Shown piece after piece: positions 23,069-32,569 of a stretch of DNA of 64,000 nucleotides. The notes beneath the pieces are model-generated. The model had not been told where the DNA came from and did no database searches. It saw only the letters and a list, made by a program, of their open reading frames with translations. Where the stretch lies: assembly GCA_009763385.1 (NCBI GenBank), contig CM019825.1:17367621-17431620 (forward strand). The letters run 5' to 3'. A program made the position numbers and the translations under genes. This DNA comes from Coix lacryma-jobi var. lacryma-jobi. Taxonomy: Eukaryota; Streptophyta; Magnoliopsida; Poales; Poaceae. Numbering within the stretch: the first letter of the stretch is position 1; every line of letters begins with the position of its first letter.

Positions 23069-23105
23069 GCTCCTTCCCCCTTAAAGAAATCTCGTCCCGA
23101 GATTT
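23069..23105 (-). promoter_or_regulatory. Element B polypurine tract with adjacent hairpin
   Basis: On minus, a perfect 8-bp-arm hairpin (AAATCTCG-GGA-CGAGATTT, 23105-23087) lies directly before the purine tract CTTTAAGGGGGAAGGAGC, which abuts the 3' LTR. The tract primes plus-strand DNA synthesis in this class of element. Confidence 0.8.
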
Positions 23106-23207
23106 AACCTGAAGGCTAACTAATGGAAAAGGAAATGTGTCAAGCACTTTTATTATTAACTATTATATAGAACAGGGAATAGGTCATCATACTGTGACTT
23201 ACAAGAA

Positions 23208-26200
23208 CTAGACAGAAGATAGAAACTCAGGAAAACTATCTAAGAGAAACTCTTCTGACTCCCACGTGGCTTCATCTTCTGTATGCTGACTCCATTGAAC
23301 CTTGTAAAACCTAACAGTCTTTCTTCGAGTGACTCGATCTTTCTGGTCAAGAACCTTGACAGGATACTCTGTGTATGTCAGATCAGGTTCTAATTCAATG
23401 TCTTCCATATGAATGACATGATCAGGCACTTGAAGACATTTCTTTAACTGAGAAACGTGGAACACATTGTGAACTGCTGACAAATGTGATGGCAAATCAA
23501 GACGATATGCCACTTTTCCACATCTTCCAAGAATCTGATATGGACCTATATATCGAGGTGCTAACTTTCCTTTGATTCCAAAACGAGTGACTCCTTTCAT
23601 TGGTGACACTTTGAGATAAACAAAATCTCCAACCTTAAAAGTAAGAGACCGACGTCTCTTATCAGCATAACTCTTTTGTCTGGATTGTGCTTTCTTCATG
23701 TTATCCTGAATTAACTTGACTTTTTCTTCAGATTCTCTGACTAAGTCAACTCCAAATAAACTATGCTCTCCAGGTTCCGACCAATTCAAAGGTGTTCTAC
23801 ACTTTCTGCCATACAGAGCTTCAAATGGTGCCATCTTAATACTTTCTTGATAACTGTTGTTGTAAGAGAATTCTGCTAACGGTAAACATTCATCCCATTT
23901 CTCTGAGTAACTAAGCACACAAGATCTTAACATGTCTTCTAAAATCTGATTAACTCTTTCAGTTTGACCCCCTGTCTGTGGATGATAAGCTGTGCTATGT
24001 AGAAGTTTAGTGCCCAAGGATTGATGTAAACGTCTCCAGAAAACATTAACAAACTGTGTTCCTCTATCTGACACAATAGTCTTTGGAACACCATGCAAAC
24101 TCACAATTCTGTCAACATAAATCTTGGCATAGCTAGATGCAGGATACGCGGTCTTAACTGGTATGAAATGTGCTAATTTGGTCAGACGATCAACAATAAC
24201 CCATATAGAATCAAATCCTTTTGAGGTCTTTGGTAAACCCACTATAAAATCCATGCTAATGTCATCCCATTTCCCAGATGGAATCGACAAAGGTTGTAAC
24301 TCTCCAGCTGACCTAAGATGAACTGCCTTCACTTTTCGACAAATGTCACATCTGGCTACATAACTGGCAATCTCAAGTTTCATCTTAGTCCACCAGAATC
24401 TTTGTTTCAGATCCTGATACATTTTGTTGCTGCCTGGATGTACTGATAATCTGGTTGCATGTGCTTCATCAAGTATCTGTTTTCTGAGCTCAGGAACCTT
24501 CGGAACTACTAACCGATTCTTGAACCAAATTACTCCGAATTCATCTATAGTGAAATCAGAATTTTGCTCACACTGAATCTTCTTTTTCAGATGGATAATA
24601 CCCTTGCTTTCTTTCTGAGCTGCAACGATCTGATCTTTTATAGATGACTGAACTATTATATTTGCAAGATTTCCTTGTGAAACCATCTCAAGATTTAATT
24701 TCTCAAACTCATGACACAAAGTAAGATCTATTGACTTGACTTTCAAACAATTGCAATGACTCTTTCGACTGAGTGCATCTGCTACTACATTAGCTTTGCC
24801 TGGATGATAGTGTACCTCCATATCATAATCTTTTATCAATTCTAACCATCTCCTTTGTCGCATATTCAACTCTGATTGAGTAAAAATATATTTCAAGCTC
24901 TTATGATCAGTGTATATGTGACACATGTTTCCCAACAGATAATGTCGCCAAATCTTCAGAGCATGAACTACAGCTGCCAATTCTAAGTCATGTGTAGGAT
25001 AATGCTCTTCATGCTGTTTAAGTTGTCGTGACGCATACGCAATAACTCTACCTTCTTGCATTAATACACACCCAATTCCCTTGCCTGAGGCATCACAATA
25101 AACATCAAAGGATTTCTCAATGTTTGGTTGGGCTAACACTGGGGCAGTTGTCAATAACTTTTTCAGAGTTTGGAAAGCTTCTTCACATTCAGATGACCAC
25201 ACAAACTTAGTGTCATTCTTCAATAATGTTGTCATAGGTTTAGAGATCTTGGAGAAGTCAGGGATAAATCTACGATAATACCCTGCTAATCCTAAGAAAC
25301 TCCGAACTTGATGCACTGAAATTGGTGACTTCCAGTCAAGAACTTCTTGAACTTTGCTTGGATCCACTGCAACACCTTCTGCTGATAGGATATGACCCAA
25401 AAACTGAACTTCCTCTATCCAGAACTCACACTTACTAAACTTAGCATATAACTGATGTTCTCTCAGACGAGTCAACACTATTCTGAGATGTTCTGCATGT
25501 TCTTCTTTGGTTTTGGAATAGATAAGAATATCATCAATAAACACAACCACGAACTTGTCCAGTTCTGGCATAAACACTGAGTTCATCAAGTACATGAAAT
25601 GTGCTGGGGCATTAGTCAGACCAAAGGACATGACTAGATATTCATACAGACCATATCTGGTAGTGAATGCTGTTTTAGGTATATCTTGTGGCTTAATCTT
25701 GATCTGATGGTATCCTGATCTTAAATCTATCTTCGAGAATACTTTTGCACCGGCAAGTTGATCAAAGAGTAGATCAATGCGGGGTAAAGGATATTTGTTC
25801 TTGATTGTTACCTCATTCAAAGGACGATAGTCAACACATAACCTCAAAGTTTTATCCTTTTTCTTCACAAAGATCGCTGGGCAACCCCATGGTGATGAAC
25901 TAGGTCGAATGAAACCTTTATCTAGCAATTCTTGCAACTGGGTTTTCAATTCTGCTAACTCTTTTGGTGGCATTCTATAGGCTCTTCTAGATATAGGTGT
26001 TGTTCCTGGTTTGAGTTCTATTTCAAACTCCACATTACGATCAGGTGGCAGACCAGGTAAATCTTCCGGAAAAACATCTGGAAACTCACAGACTACTGGA
26101 ATGTCCTTAACTGCCTTGACAAAAGTAGCATATACTTGCTCAACTGCTCTCTTAAGAGTAGGAAGATGGATGAGAAGTTGAGATTTGCTATTAGGTAGAT

Positions 26201-27683
26201 TGAGCTTAACTGTTCTATTCAAAGTGTCTATTACTGCACCTCTCTGGCTCATCCAGTTCATACCCAAGATCACATCTATACTTGGATCTTTTAAAACTAT
26301 CATAGAGGTTGGAAATATATAACCACCCAGATCTATAGGTACCTGATGTACCATTTCCTTAGTACACAGTCGACCCCCTGGTGACTGTATAAAGAACTCA
26401 GCTTTGGTTTCACTAATAGGTATGTTATGCTTTTCCGCAAATGCTATATTCATAAAAGTATGTGATGCACCAGAATCAAAAAGTATAACTGCTGAATGTT
26501 GAGCAACAGGGAACATACCAAGCATGACAGGTTCTCCTTCAGGAATGGCTTCAATTTGAGTATGATAAACCTTGCCTGTCTTTTTAGTACCCTTACTCTT
26601 CTGAGTGTTCTGTGCATTCCCCTTATTCTGGTTCACTTGCGGATTTCCCACTGTTCTTGGCACATTAGCATTAGGAACATTCTGCTTTGGATATGGACAA
26701 TCACGAGAGAAATGTCCAGCCTTTCCACAGTTGAAGCACGGATAAATGGTAGCTTGTGGCACTGGTGGACGATTGACAACAACATTCGGTTGCCGTTGAA
26801 CATTGAAAGGCATAGCAGGTCTTGCAAAGGTCCTCTGAAAATTCTGTTGCTGAGGCGGACGATACTGTGGACGATACGAGGGACGAAACTGCTGAGCTGG
26901 ATGATACACAAGTCTCTGACGCTTCTGGTTGCCGCCAGATGGTCCAGATCCTGACACAATTCCCTTCTTCTTTTTGGCCTCTTTATGCTTGCGGTTCTTA
27001 TCTTCACTGGATATAGCAACATTTACAACTTCATGATAAGACAGATTACCACAAGTTGTCATCATAGATTGCAGCTTTGTATTCAACCCTCTCATGAAAC
27101 ATGCCTTCTTCTTAGCATCAGTGTTGACCTGATCAATAGCATACTGCGATAGATGATTGAACTTCCCAATGTACTGCATAACTGGTTCATCTCCCTGACG
27201 TAGAGCTAAGAACTCTTCAAGTTTCATATTCATAACCCCATCTGGAATATAATGAGCTCTGAAAGCTTCCTTGAATTCAACCCAAGTGATTCGGTGTCCG
27301 GCTGATTGTACAGCTAAAAGATTTGCCCACCACACACCTGCGGCTCCTCGAAGTTGCTGTGCTGCAAAAGCGGGTTTTTGAACCTTAGTGCAGTTGATAA
27401 GACTGAACTTTTGTTCCATGGTACGCAGCCAGTCATCAGCTTCAAGGGGCTCGTCAGCTTTGGTGAACACTGGAGGACGAGTATCAGTGAAATCAACATA
27501 TGTTGCCTCCTCTCTGTGGTTACGACCACGACCATATTGACCAGCATTTTGGTTCTGAGCTAACAGAGTTGTTGCATTGACTAATGCTGCAATCGCTTCA
27601 GCCAACGTAGGTGGAACTGGTGGTGCGTTAGGGATATCATCCCCACCACGTGAAGAACTAGCTCCACGAGTGTTAACAGGCAT
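23208..27683 (-). CDS. Gag-Pol polyprotein of element B, 1491 aa, intact
   Basis: A single open frame. Start chosen at MPVNTRG, which matches the start in element A (six upstream residues are unshared). Gag with WWANLL and FRAHYIPDG motifs; a CX2CX4HX4C zinc knuckle ([14 protein letters not shown], ~315-330); aspartic protease [10 protein letters not shown] (~400); reverse transcriptase with [10 protein letters not shown] (~720); RNase H with DASGKGIGC; integrase with an HHCC zinc finger, MDFIVGL, SDRGTQF and [13 protein letters not shown]; and a C-terminal chromodomain-like segment ([21 protein letters not shown]). It provides capsid, processing, copying and integration functions. No frameshift separates gag from pol. 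Being open throughout suggests recent activity. Confidence 0.92.
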   Translation of the reverse strand: MPVNTRGASSSRGGDDIPNAPPVPPTLAEAIAALVNATTLLAQNQNAGQYGRGRNHREEATYVDFTDTRPPVFTKADEPLEADDWLRTMEQKFSLINCTKVQKPAFAAQQLRGAAGVWWANLLAVQSAGHRITWVEFKEAFRAHYIPDGVMNMKLEEFLALRQGDEPVMQYIGKFNHLSQYAIDQVNTDAKKKACFMRGLNTKLQSMMTTCGNLSYHEVVNVAISSEDKNRKHKEAKKKKGIVSGSGPSGGNQKRQRLVYHPAQQFRPSYRPQYRPPQQQNFQRTFARPAMPFNVQRQPNVVVNRPPVPQATIYPCFNCGKAGHFSRDCPYPKQNVPNANVPRTVGNPQVNQNKGNAQNTQKSKGTKKTGKVYHTQIEAIPEGEPVMLGMFPVAQHSAVILFDSGASHTFMNIAFAEKHNIPISETKAEFFIQSPGGRLCTKEMVHQVPIDLGGYIFPTSMIVLKDPSIDVILGMNWMSQRGAVIDTLNRTVKLNLPNSKSQLLIHLPTLKRAVEQVYATFVKAVKDIPVVCEFPDVFPEDLPGLPPDRNVEFEIELKPGTTPISRRAYRMPPKELAELKTQLQELLDKGFIRPSSSPWGCPAIFVKKKDKTLRLCVDYRPLNEVTIKNKYPLPRIDLLFDQLAGAKVFSKIDLRSGYHQIKIKPQDIPKTAFTTRYGLYEYLVMSFGLTNAPAHFMYLMNSVFMPELDKFVVVFIDDILIYSKTKEEHAEHLRIVLTRLREHQLYAKFSKCEFWIEEVQFLGHILSAEGVAVDPSKVQEVLDWKSPISVHQVRSFLGLAGYYRRFIPDFSKISKPMTTLLKNDTKFVWSSECEEAFQTLKKLLTTAPVLAQPNIEKSFDVYCDASGKGIGCVLMQEGRVIAYASRQLKQHEEHYPTHDLELAAVVHALKIWRHYLLGNMCHIYTDHKSLKYIFTQSELNMRQRRWLELIKDYDMEVHYHPGKANVVADALSRKSHCNCLKVKSIDLTLCHEFEKLNLEMVSQGNLANIIVQSSIKDQIVAAQKESKGIIHLKKKIQCEQNSDFTIDEFGVIWFKNRLVVPKVPELRKQILDEAHATRLSVHPGSNKMYQDLKQRFWWTKMKLEIASYVARCDICRKVKAVHLRSAGELQPLSIPSGKWDDISMDFIVGLPKTSKGFDSIWVIVDRLTKLAHFIPVKTAYPASSYAKIYVDRIVSLHGVPKTIVSDRGTQFVNVFWRRLHQSLGTKLLHSTAYHPQTGGQTERVNQILEDMLRSCVLSYSEKWDECLPLAEFSYNNSYQESIKMAPFEALYGRKCRTPLNWSEPGEHSLFGVDLVRESEEKVKLIQDNMKKAQSRQKSYADKRRRSLTFKVGDFVYLKVSPMKGVTRFGIKGKLAPRYIGPYQILGRCGKVAYRLDLPSHLSAVHNVFHVSQLKKCLQVPDHVIHMEDIELEPDLTYTEYPVKVLDQKDRVTRRKTVRFYKVQWSQHTEDEATWESEEFLLDSFPEFLSSV

Positions 27684-27908
27684 CTGTTTAAAACAAACCA
27701 TACCTTTAGATAACAGTCATATATAACCATTATACACCATATCATGCATAACATGTTTCAACTTATTTATCATACAAGTCCGCTCTAGGGCAGGACTACT
27801 GAAAACACTATCTTACATAGCTGATCATATCAGAAAAGATTTTCTGACTATCTAAGTTACAAAGTCAGAAAAGATCACGCTATGATACATCTCATGTTTC
27901 TGGTTTTA

Positions 27909-28475
27909 TTACTCTCCTTCAGAGACAAGCTCATACTCCACAGGCTCTACTTCCTCATCTTCTTCTTCCTCTCCTTCTTCTTCTGCTTCCTCATCTTCCT
28001 CTTCTTCTCCTTCAGATTCATTTTCAGTAGTTGGTGGCGTAGCAGGTTCTGGCTGTAAACGTGCTGTCAACTCCTCCACGTGCCTATGTAACTCAACATG
28101 ATGTGCTTCCATAAGGTTTTGTTTATCTCTCATGGCATCAACTCGGACTCGTGCTAGATTCCTCTGCTCGACAGCCTTCCTCCACTTACACTCATACTCC
28201 TGGTGTTGCTCGTGATGATACTGCAACTGTTCATTTAGCTCTTCTCTCTCTCTAGAACCTCTCATCCTTTCACCATTTGCTCTTGCCAACTCCATGTATA
28301 AGCGGTCTACTTCCGCCTGAAGTTGTGAGGTAGCGCTGTTGCTACTTTCACCTTCTTCATAAGTAACCTCGGGTTGGTTACTTCCTACACTTTCATCCTC
28401 TCTTGGGGCAAGAACATGCCGGGGAACACCACGTGGTCCGGTACACTTGCGTGCAGTCTGCTTGTTACGGGCCAT
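27909..28475 (-). CDS. Histone H3-tail mimic protein of element B (H3-like N-terminus, coiled coil, acidic tail), 188 aa
   Basis: The N-terminus MARNKQTARKCTGPRGVPRH reproduces the histone H3 tail: A1, R2, K4-QTAR-K9, T11 and G12 are as in H3, with T3 changed to N and S10 to C. PR and LA further on fit H3 residues 16-21 with small gaps. A long predicted coiled coil (SQLQAEVDRLYMELARANGERMR to about residue 145) follows, then a Glu-rich tail (~155-185). It lies between the PBS and gag on the element's sense strand, 225 bp before the gag ATG. The ATG directly follows TTTTAGCAG, a plausible splice acceptor. No histone fold is present. I infer a chromatin-reader or methyltransferase decoy or tether; a Gag-accessory role is the alternative. 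Confidence 0.8.
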   Translation of the reverse strand: MARNKQTARKCTGPRGVPRHVLAPREDESVGSNQPEVTYEEGESSNSATSQLQAEVDRLYMELARANGERMRGSREREELNEQLQYHHEQHQEYECKWRKAVEQRNLARVRVDAMRDKQNLMEAHHVELHRHVEELTARLQPEPATPPTTENESEGEEEEDEEAEEEGEEEEDEEVEPVEYELVSEGE

Positions 28476-28940
28476 CTGCTAAAATATATTTTGAAATATA
28501 GAACTATATAAGTTCCAAGATTAAGAAACCGAGTTTTTAGAATTAAACAACATACTAACTCTACTCTTACTTATATAAACTTTTTAAGAGGAAAAGTTAT
28601 TTACAGGTTAATAATCATGATGCATGAACGAACTTACGAACAAAACATTAAACAAACAATTAATCACATAAACTAGCCACTCAACATATAAGTGGATAAA
28701 TTTTCCTTTTATAATTAGGGCAATATAATAAACATTGTTCCTTAGATTATATCACCATAGCTGTACTAAGAACATATTACTTTGAATTAAAAATTTAGGT
28801 CTAAAGAAAGAATTGAGACAAGTCAGAAGCATAAGAAAAGTCTAGAAGCAACTTGGACTCAAATTACTTCAAAATTTAGTTTGACTCAAAACTTTTGAAG
28901 TTTTTAAAAATGAATACCGTTATACTTTCTAAAGGAATAA

Positions 28941-28952
28941 GCTCTGATACCA
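28941..28952 (-). other. Element B primer binding site (initiator tRNA-Met)
   Basis: On minus, TGGTATCAGAGC, the complement of the 3' end of plant initiator tRNA-Met, lies five bases from the LTR end TTCTGCCA. Confidence 0.9.
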
Positions 28953-28956
28953 GTCT

Positions 28957-29200
28957 GTGGCAGAACCGCCTAAGTTAAGTGGCCCACATGCACTCATCAT
29001 TGTCTTAAAGACTTTTGATCGGCATGCATGAGTTAAGCTGGCTGGGCTGTCTTTCGCCCAAACCGGCCTTACGGCCCAGCCCAAGCGGCCCAACTCCACG
29101 CGAAAGACAGCCCAGCCAGCTTAACTCATGCATGCCGATCAAAAGTCTTTAAGACAATGATGAGTGCATGTGGGCCACTTAACTTAGGCGGTTCTGCCAC
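28957..29200. repeat. Perfect 100-bp inverted repeat with 44-bp loop at the element B/LTR junction
   Basis: Arms 28957-29056 and 29101-29200 are exact reverse complements when read base by base. The loop (29057-29100) plus the start of the right arm matches 21294-21358 inside B's 3' LTR. The arms contain the LTR tail. The structure replaces the body of B's 5' LTR. Confidence 0.9.
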
Positions 29201-30644
29201 TCCGGCCATAAAAGACTCCACTAACGCAAGCATCAGCACTGGCAGGTCAACCGCAAACGATTGAGCCCCTAACCCTAAACTCTACTGCTCTGGCGAAGCC
29301 TGGCCACGCACGGCGGCGGACCGGATCGTGGCGACCCTGTTCCGGCGAACCTAGACTGGTAGAAGTAGAGCGGAGAGGCTAGGAAGCTCCAGTAGCTCAC
29401 CCTGATGTCGATGCGCTAGCTAGATTGAGCGGAGGATGAACGGAGGTAGGACGTCCACGGAGCAGCGGCGATTGGCGGAGAACTCCGGTGAAGATGGCGC
29501 TGTTCCGGTGAGACCTGGGCATTAGACATGGAACCATCAAGCCGATGAGTTCACAGGGATCACGATGAAGTGATAACATAAAAGGGAGTGGTCGGATAAG
29601 TGCTCGGTTGAGCGGACCACTGCAGACCCGAGCTCGACGGCGATTTCAGAACCGGCGGACGGAAAACCGGCAAGTGCGAGCTCTCTGAGGTGTTAGAGAT
29701 GAAGAGGTAAAGTCCGGGAGACGCGCAAGGTAACAAGGTACTTATAGGTGTGGTGAATCGGGATGAGATCAAGCAGAGACGGTCAATTTTGGATTAGGAT
29801 CAAGATGGCGCCCGTCGGTGCATCGGTGGCAAACGGCGACGGTGAGCTCGGGAGGAGGTGCCACGACGCGAGAGAGCTGGCCAGCAGGTGCGCAACCTCG
29901 CCACGGTCACGGTCGTGTGCGGATTCGGGAGAGATCGGCGTCCACACGCGCGCTCGGGTGATCGACAGATCACTCCCTCCCGGCCGCCATGAACAGGAAC
30001 AAGAGCATATCCTCTCCCTTCCCCTTTCTACCCTTCTCTAATTTAAAAATTACTTTGAAATTTTGAATAGAAGCTGAAAATATTCCAAAATATCAAATGT
30101 TCAGAATTCCAAACTGAACATCTTTTATTTTTGCAACACCCCCAAATTTGATTTGCATTTTGAATTTGAGGTAGATTTGCAAAAGGGGACAAAAAGGACA
30201 AAATAGAACTTTCACAATTACTTTTGATTTTGCATGAACACATGAAAAAACTTTACACATCAAAGTTGTTCCTTGACAGAAATAGAACAACTTTGCTTTT
30301 TGAAACATACCCAAATTCTTTTTAGATTTTAATTTATAGAAAAGGGAACAAAATAGGATTTTGGGATTATTTAAACTATTTAAATGAATTTTAAACCAAA
30401 ACTGATTTATATCTCATTAATGACTTGAATCAAGGTCCAAATACATCTTTGAGACATAAAATCAAAGTTTGATCCAAAATTCAATACTATAAAAGAAATT
30501 ACCTTAATACCCTTATACCCAAACAAACACTAACTAATATCATGAAAGCATAATCTAGAGATCAACTTAAGCACTCTTTATCAACTAAGCATAAGCATCA
30601 AATGATAAACTTGTTTTAGTGAATGCAATACCAGATTATCACTC
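29201..30644 (-). repeat. Inverted LTR fragment flanking element B
   Basis: Reverse-orientation LTR sequence equivalent to 23010-21560. Together with the right palindrome arm it is also an inverted copy of 17885-19249, including the target junction ggccggag|tggcag. It ends at about 30644, where A's LTR tail resumes (ctcaatccattgctcc) with a short ctc overlap. Confidence 0.75.
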
Positions 30645-31344
30645 CTCAATCCATTGCTCCGCACCGTAGTAAAGAATGGGATGGTTTTGAAATGAGAAAT
30701 TCGAGAATGTGAAAGTTTAAAAATCTTTGGTTAGTTCACACTTGAGTTAAAACTTGAATAATAGGAATTACTTTTAGTAAGCATTTATGCAAACAAAATA
30801 CTTTGACTTTGCTAAAGCCTTACCTTGTATCCCTATAACTTTCATACCTGAGTCTTCTCCTCTTTTCTAGTCGGTTAAGTCTTGTTGAGTACTTTTGTAC
30901 TCAGGGTTTGTTAACCCTTGTTGCAGGTGAGTACTTGGATCCACCTTTTGATGGACAGTGCTTCTTCACTCTCGTAGAAGAGAGTGATAATGATTCTGAT
31001 GTGTAACCTTGGGCAAGTGAAATCTTTTGTGTGGAATATGTAATATTAAGTTCCGAACAAGTTTTGTAATAAGTATTTTGGTAATGTAAACTTTTAAGTA
31101 TAAGTTTCAATATATGTATATTAATCTTTCCGCTTTACTCTGATTTATCTTATCTATAAAACTGTTGTAATACTGTGATGCTTGATAAGGGATTATCCTG
31201 GAAAACATAAACGTGGATGATTCGGGTCTCCCGAGGACACCCGACAGACCTCTTGGATCATTTGGAACTCGTGCACGCCGATCAGAAGTCTTTAAGACAA
31301 TGATGGGTGCAGGTGGGCCGCTTAATTCAGGAGGTTCTGCCACA
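30645..31344 (+). repeat. Element A 5' LTR tail
   Basis: Matches the last 0.7 kb of B's LTR in opposite orientation (ctcaatcca...caccgtagtaaagaatg to ttctgccaca) and ends two bases before A's primer binding site. Thus A's 5' LTR is split between 14613-19170 and this segment. Confidence 0.8.
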
Positions 31345-31346
31345 GC

Positions 31347-31358
31347 TGGTATCAGAGC
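31347..31358 (+). other. Element A primer binding site (initiator tRNA-Met)
   Basis: TGGTATCAGAGC, complementary to the 3' end of initiator tRNA-Met, directly after the LTR tail ending TTCTGCCACA. Confidence 0.92.
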
Positions 31359-31821
31359 AGGAATTCCTTAGAAAGTATAACAGTATTCATTTTTGAAAAC
31401 TTCAAAAGTTTTTGAGTCAAACTAAAAGTTCAAATTAGTTTGAGTCCAATTTGCTTCTAGACTTGTCTTATTCTTCTGACTTGTCTTAATTCATTCCTTA
31501 GACTTATCCTTCTATCTAATATACTTTTGAGATAGTTATGGTGATAATTATATATAAGGAACAATGTTTATAATATTGCCCTAATTATGAAAGGAAAGTT
31601 ATTCACTTTTATAGTAAGTGACTACTTTAAATTTTAGTAATTGTTTGATGTATGTTTTGTTCGTAAGTACGGTTCATGCATCATTATTGTTAACATAAGA
31701 GTTACTTTCCCTCTTAAAAGTTATATCTAAGTAGAGTTTATATCTGTTTATTTATAAAACTCTATCTCTTAATCTTGGAACCTATATAGTTCTAATCTTC
31801 AAAATGGATATATTTTAGCAG

Positions 31822-32361
31822 ATGGTCCGTACCAAGCAAACAGCACGTAAGTGCACTGGACCACGTGGTGTTCCTCGGCATGCTCTCGCCCCAAGGAATG
31901 GTGACCTTGCCGAAAGCGAAGGAAGTAACCAACCTCTGGTTACTTATGAAGAAGGTGAAGGTAGTAACAATGCCACTTCACAACTACAGGCGGAAGTAGA
32001 CCGCCTGTATATGGAGTTGGCAAGGGCAAATGGAGAGAGAATGAGGAGCACCAGGAAGAGGGAAGATTTGCGTGAGCAGTTGCAATATCATCACAAGAAA
32101 CACCAAGTTTATGAATGTAAGTGGAGGCAAGCAGTAGATCAGAGAAACCGGGCACGATGTCGAGTGGATATCATGAGGGAGAACCAAACCCTCATGGCAA
32201 ATCACCATGAGGAGTTACACAAGCAGTTGGAAGAATTAACTGCACGGTTGCATTCCGAACCTGCTATGCCAACCACTACTGAGGAGGAAACCGAAGAGGA
32301 AGAGGAGGATGAAGAGTTAGAACCTGAGGAGTATGAGATCTCTTCCGAAGCAGAATCCTAG
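31822..32361 (+). CDS. Histone H3-tail mimic protein of element A, 179 aa
   Basis: The N-terminus MVRTKQTARKCTGPRGVPRH has eight consecutive residues identical to H3 (R2-T3-K4-Q5-T6-A7-R8-K9), then Cys in place of Ser10, then T11-G12; the PR..LA pattern afterwards fits H3 16-21 with small gaps. A coiled-coil stretch (~52-140) and an acidic C-terminus (EEETEEEEEDEELEPEE) follow. It is the same protein family as the element B copy: the middle is clearly diverged while the tail core is kept, with only three of the first 24 residues differing. The ATG follows TTTTAGCAG. It lies 209 bp before the gag ATG in the same orientation. The frame is open even though this element's gag-pol is broken. The function is not known to me from any described family; a histone mimic is an inference. 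Confidence 0.82.
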   Translation: MVRTKQTARKCTGPRGVPRHALAPRNGDLAESEGSNQPLVTYEEGEGSNNATSQLQAEVDRLYMELARANGERMRSTRKREDLREQLQYHHKKHQVYECKWRQAVDQRNRARCRVDIMRENQTLMANHHEELHKQLEELTARLHSEPAMPTTTEEETEEEEEDEELEPEEYEISSEAES

Positions 32362-32569
32362 GTCTAGAGGTGGAATAATATGGAGATGTTTTATAATGAA
32401 TCCTTCTGACTTTGTAACATAGTTAGTCAGAAAAACCTCTAGCCTGGTGATATATGTAATAATCTTAGTAATCCTTCTATCTCAGAGTGGCTTGTTTGAT
32501 AAATAAATTGGGTTTGATATGTTTTATATGTAAGATGATATGTTAATCAAGGATAGTTGTGTTAAACAG

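Larger units (their letters stand above)
19171..28956 (-). mobile_element. Element B: Ty3/gypsy chromovirus-type retrotransposon nested in element A, minus strand
   Basis: Read on minus: PBS for initiator tRNA-Met (28952-28941), H3-mimic ORF (28475-27909), gag-pol (27683-23208) fully open, a hairpin plus purine tract (23105-23069), then a complete 3' LTR (23068-19171, 3,898 bp, TGTAACATTCC to TTCTGCCA). The 5' LTR is not intact: after about 78 bp of LTR tail it is replaced by an inverted-repeat structure and an inverted LTR fragment (28957-30644). B is in the same family as A but of a distinguishable subtype. It entered A's LTR at 19170/19171, next to ccggag. Confidence 0.85.
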
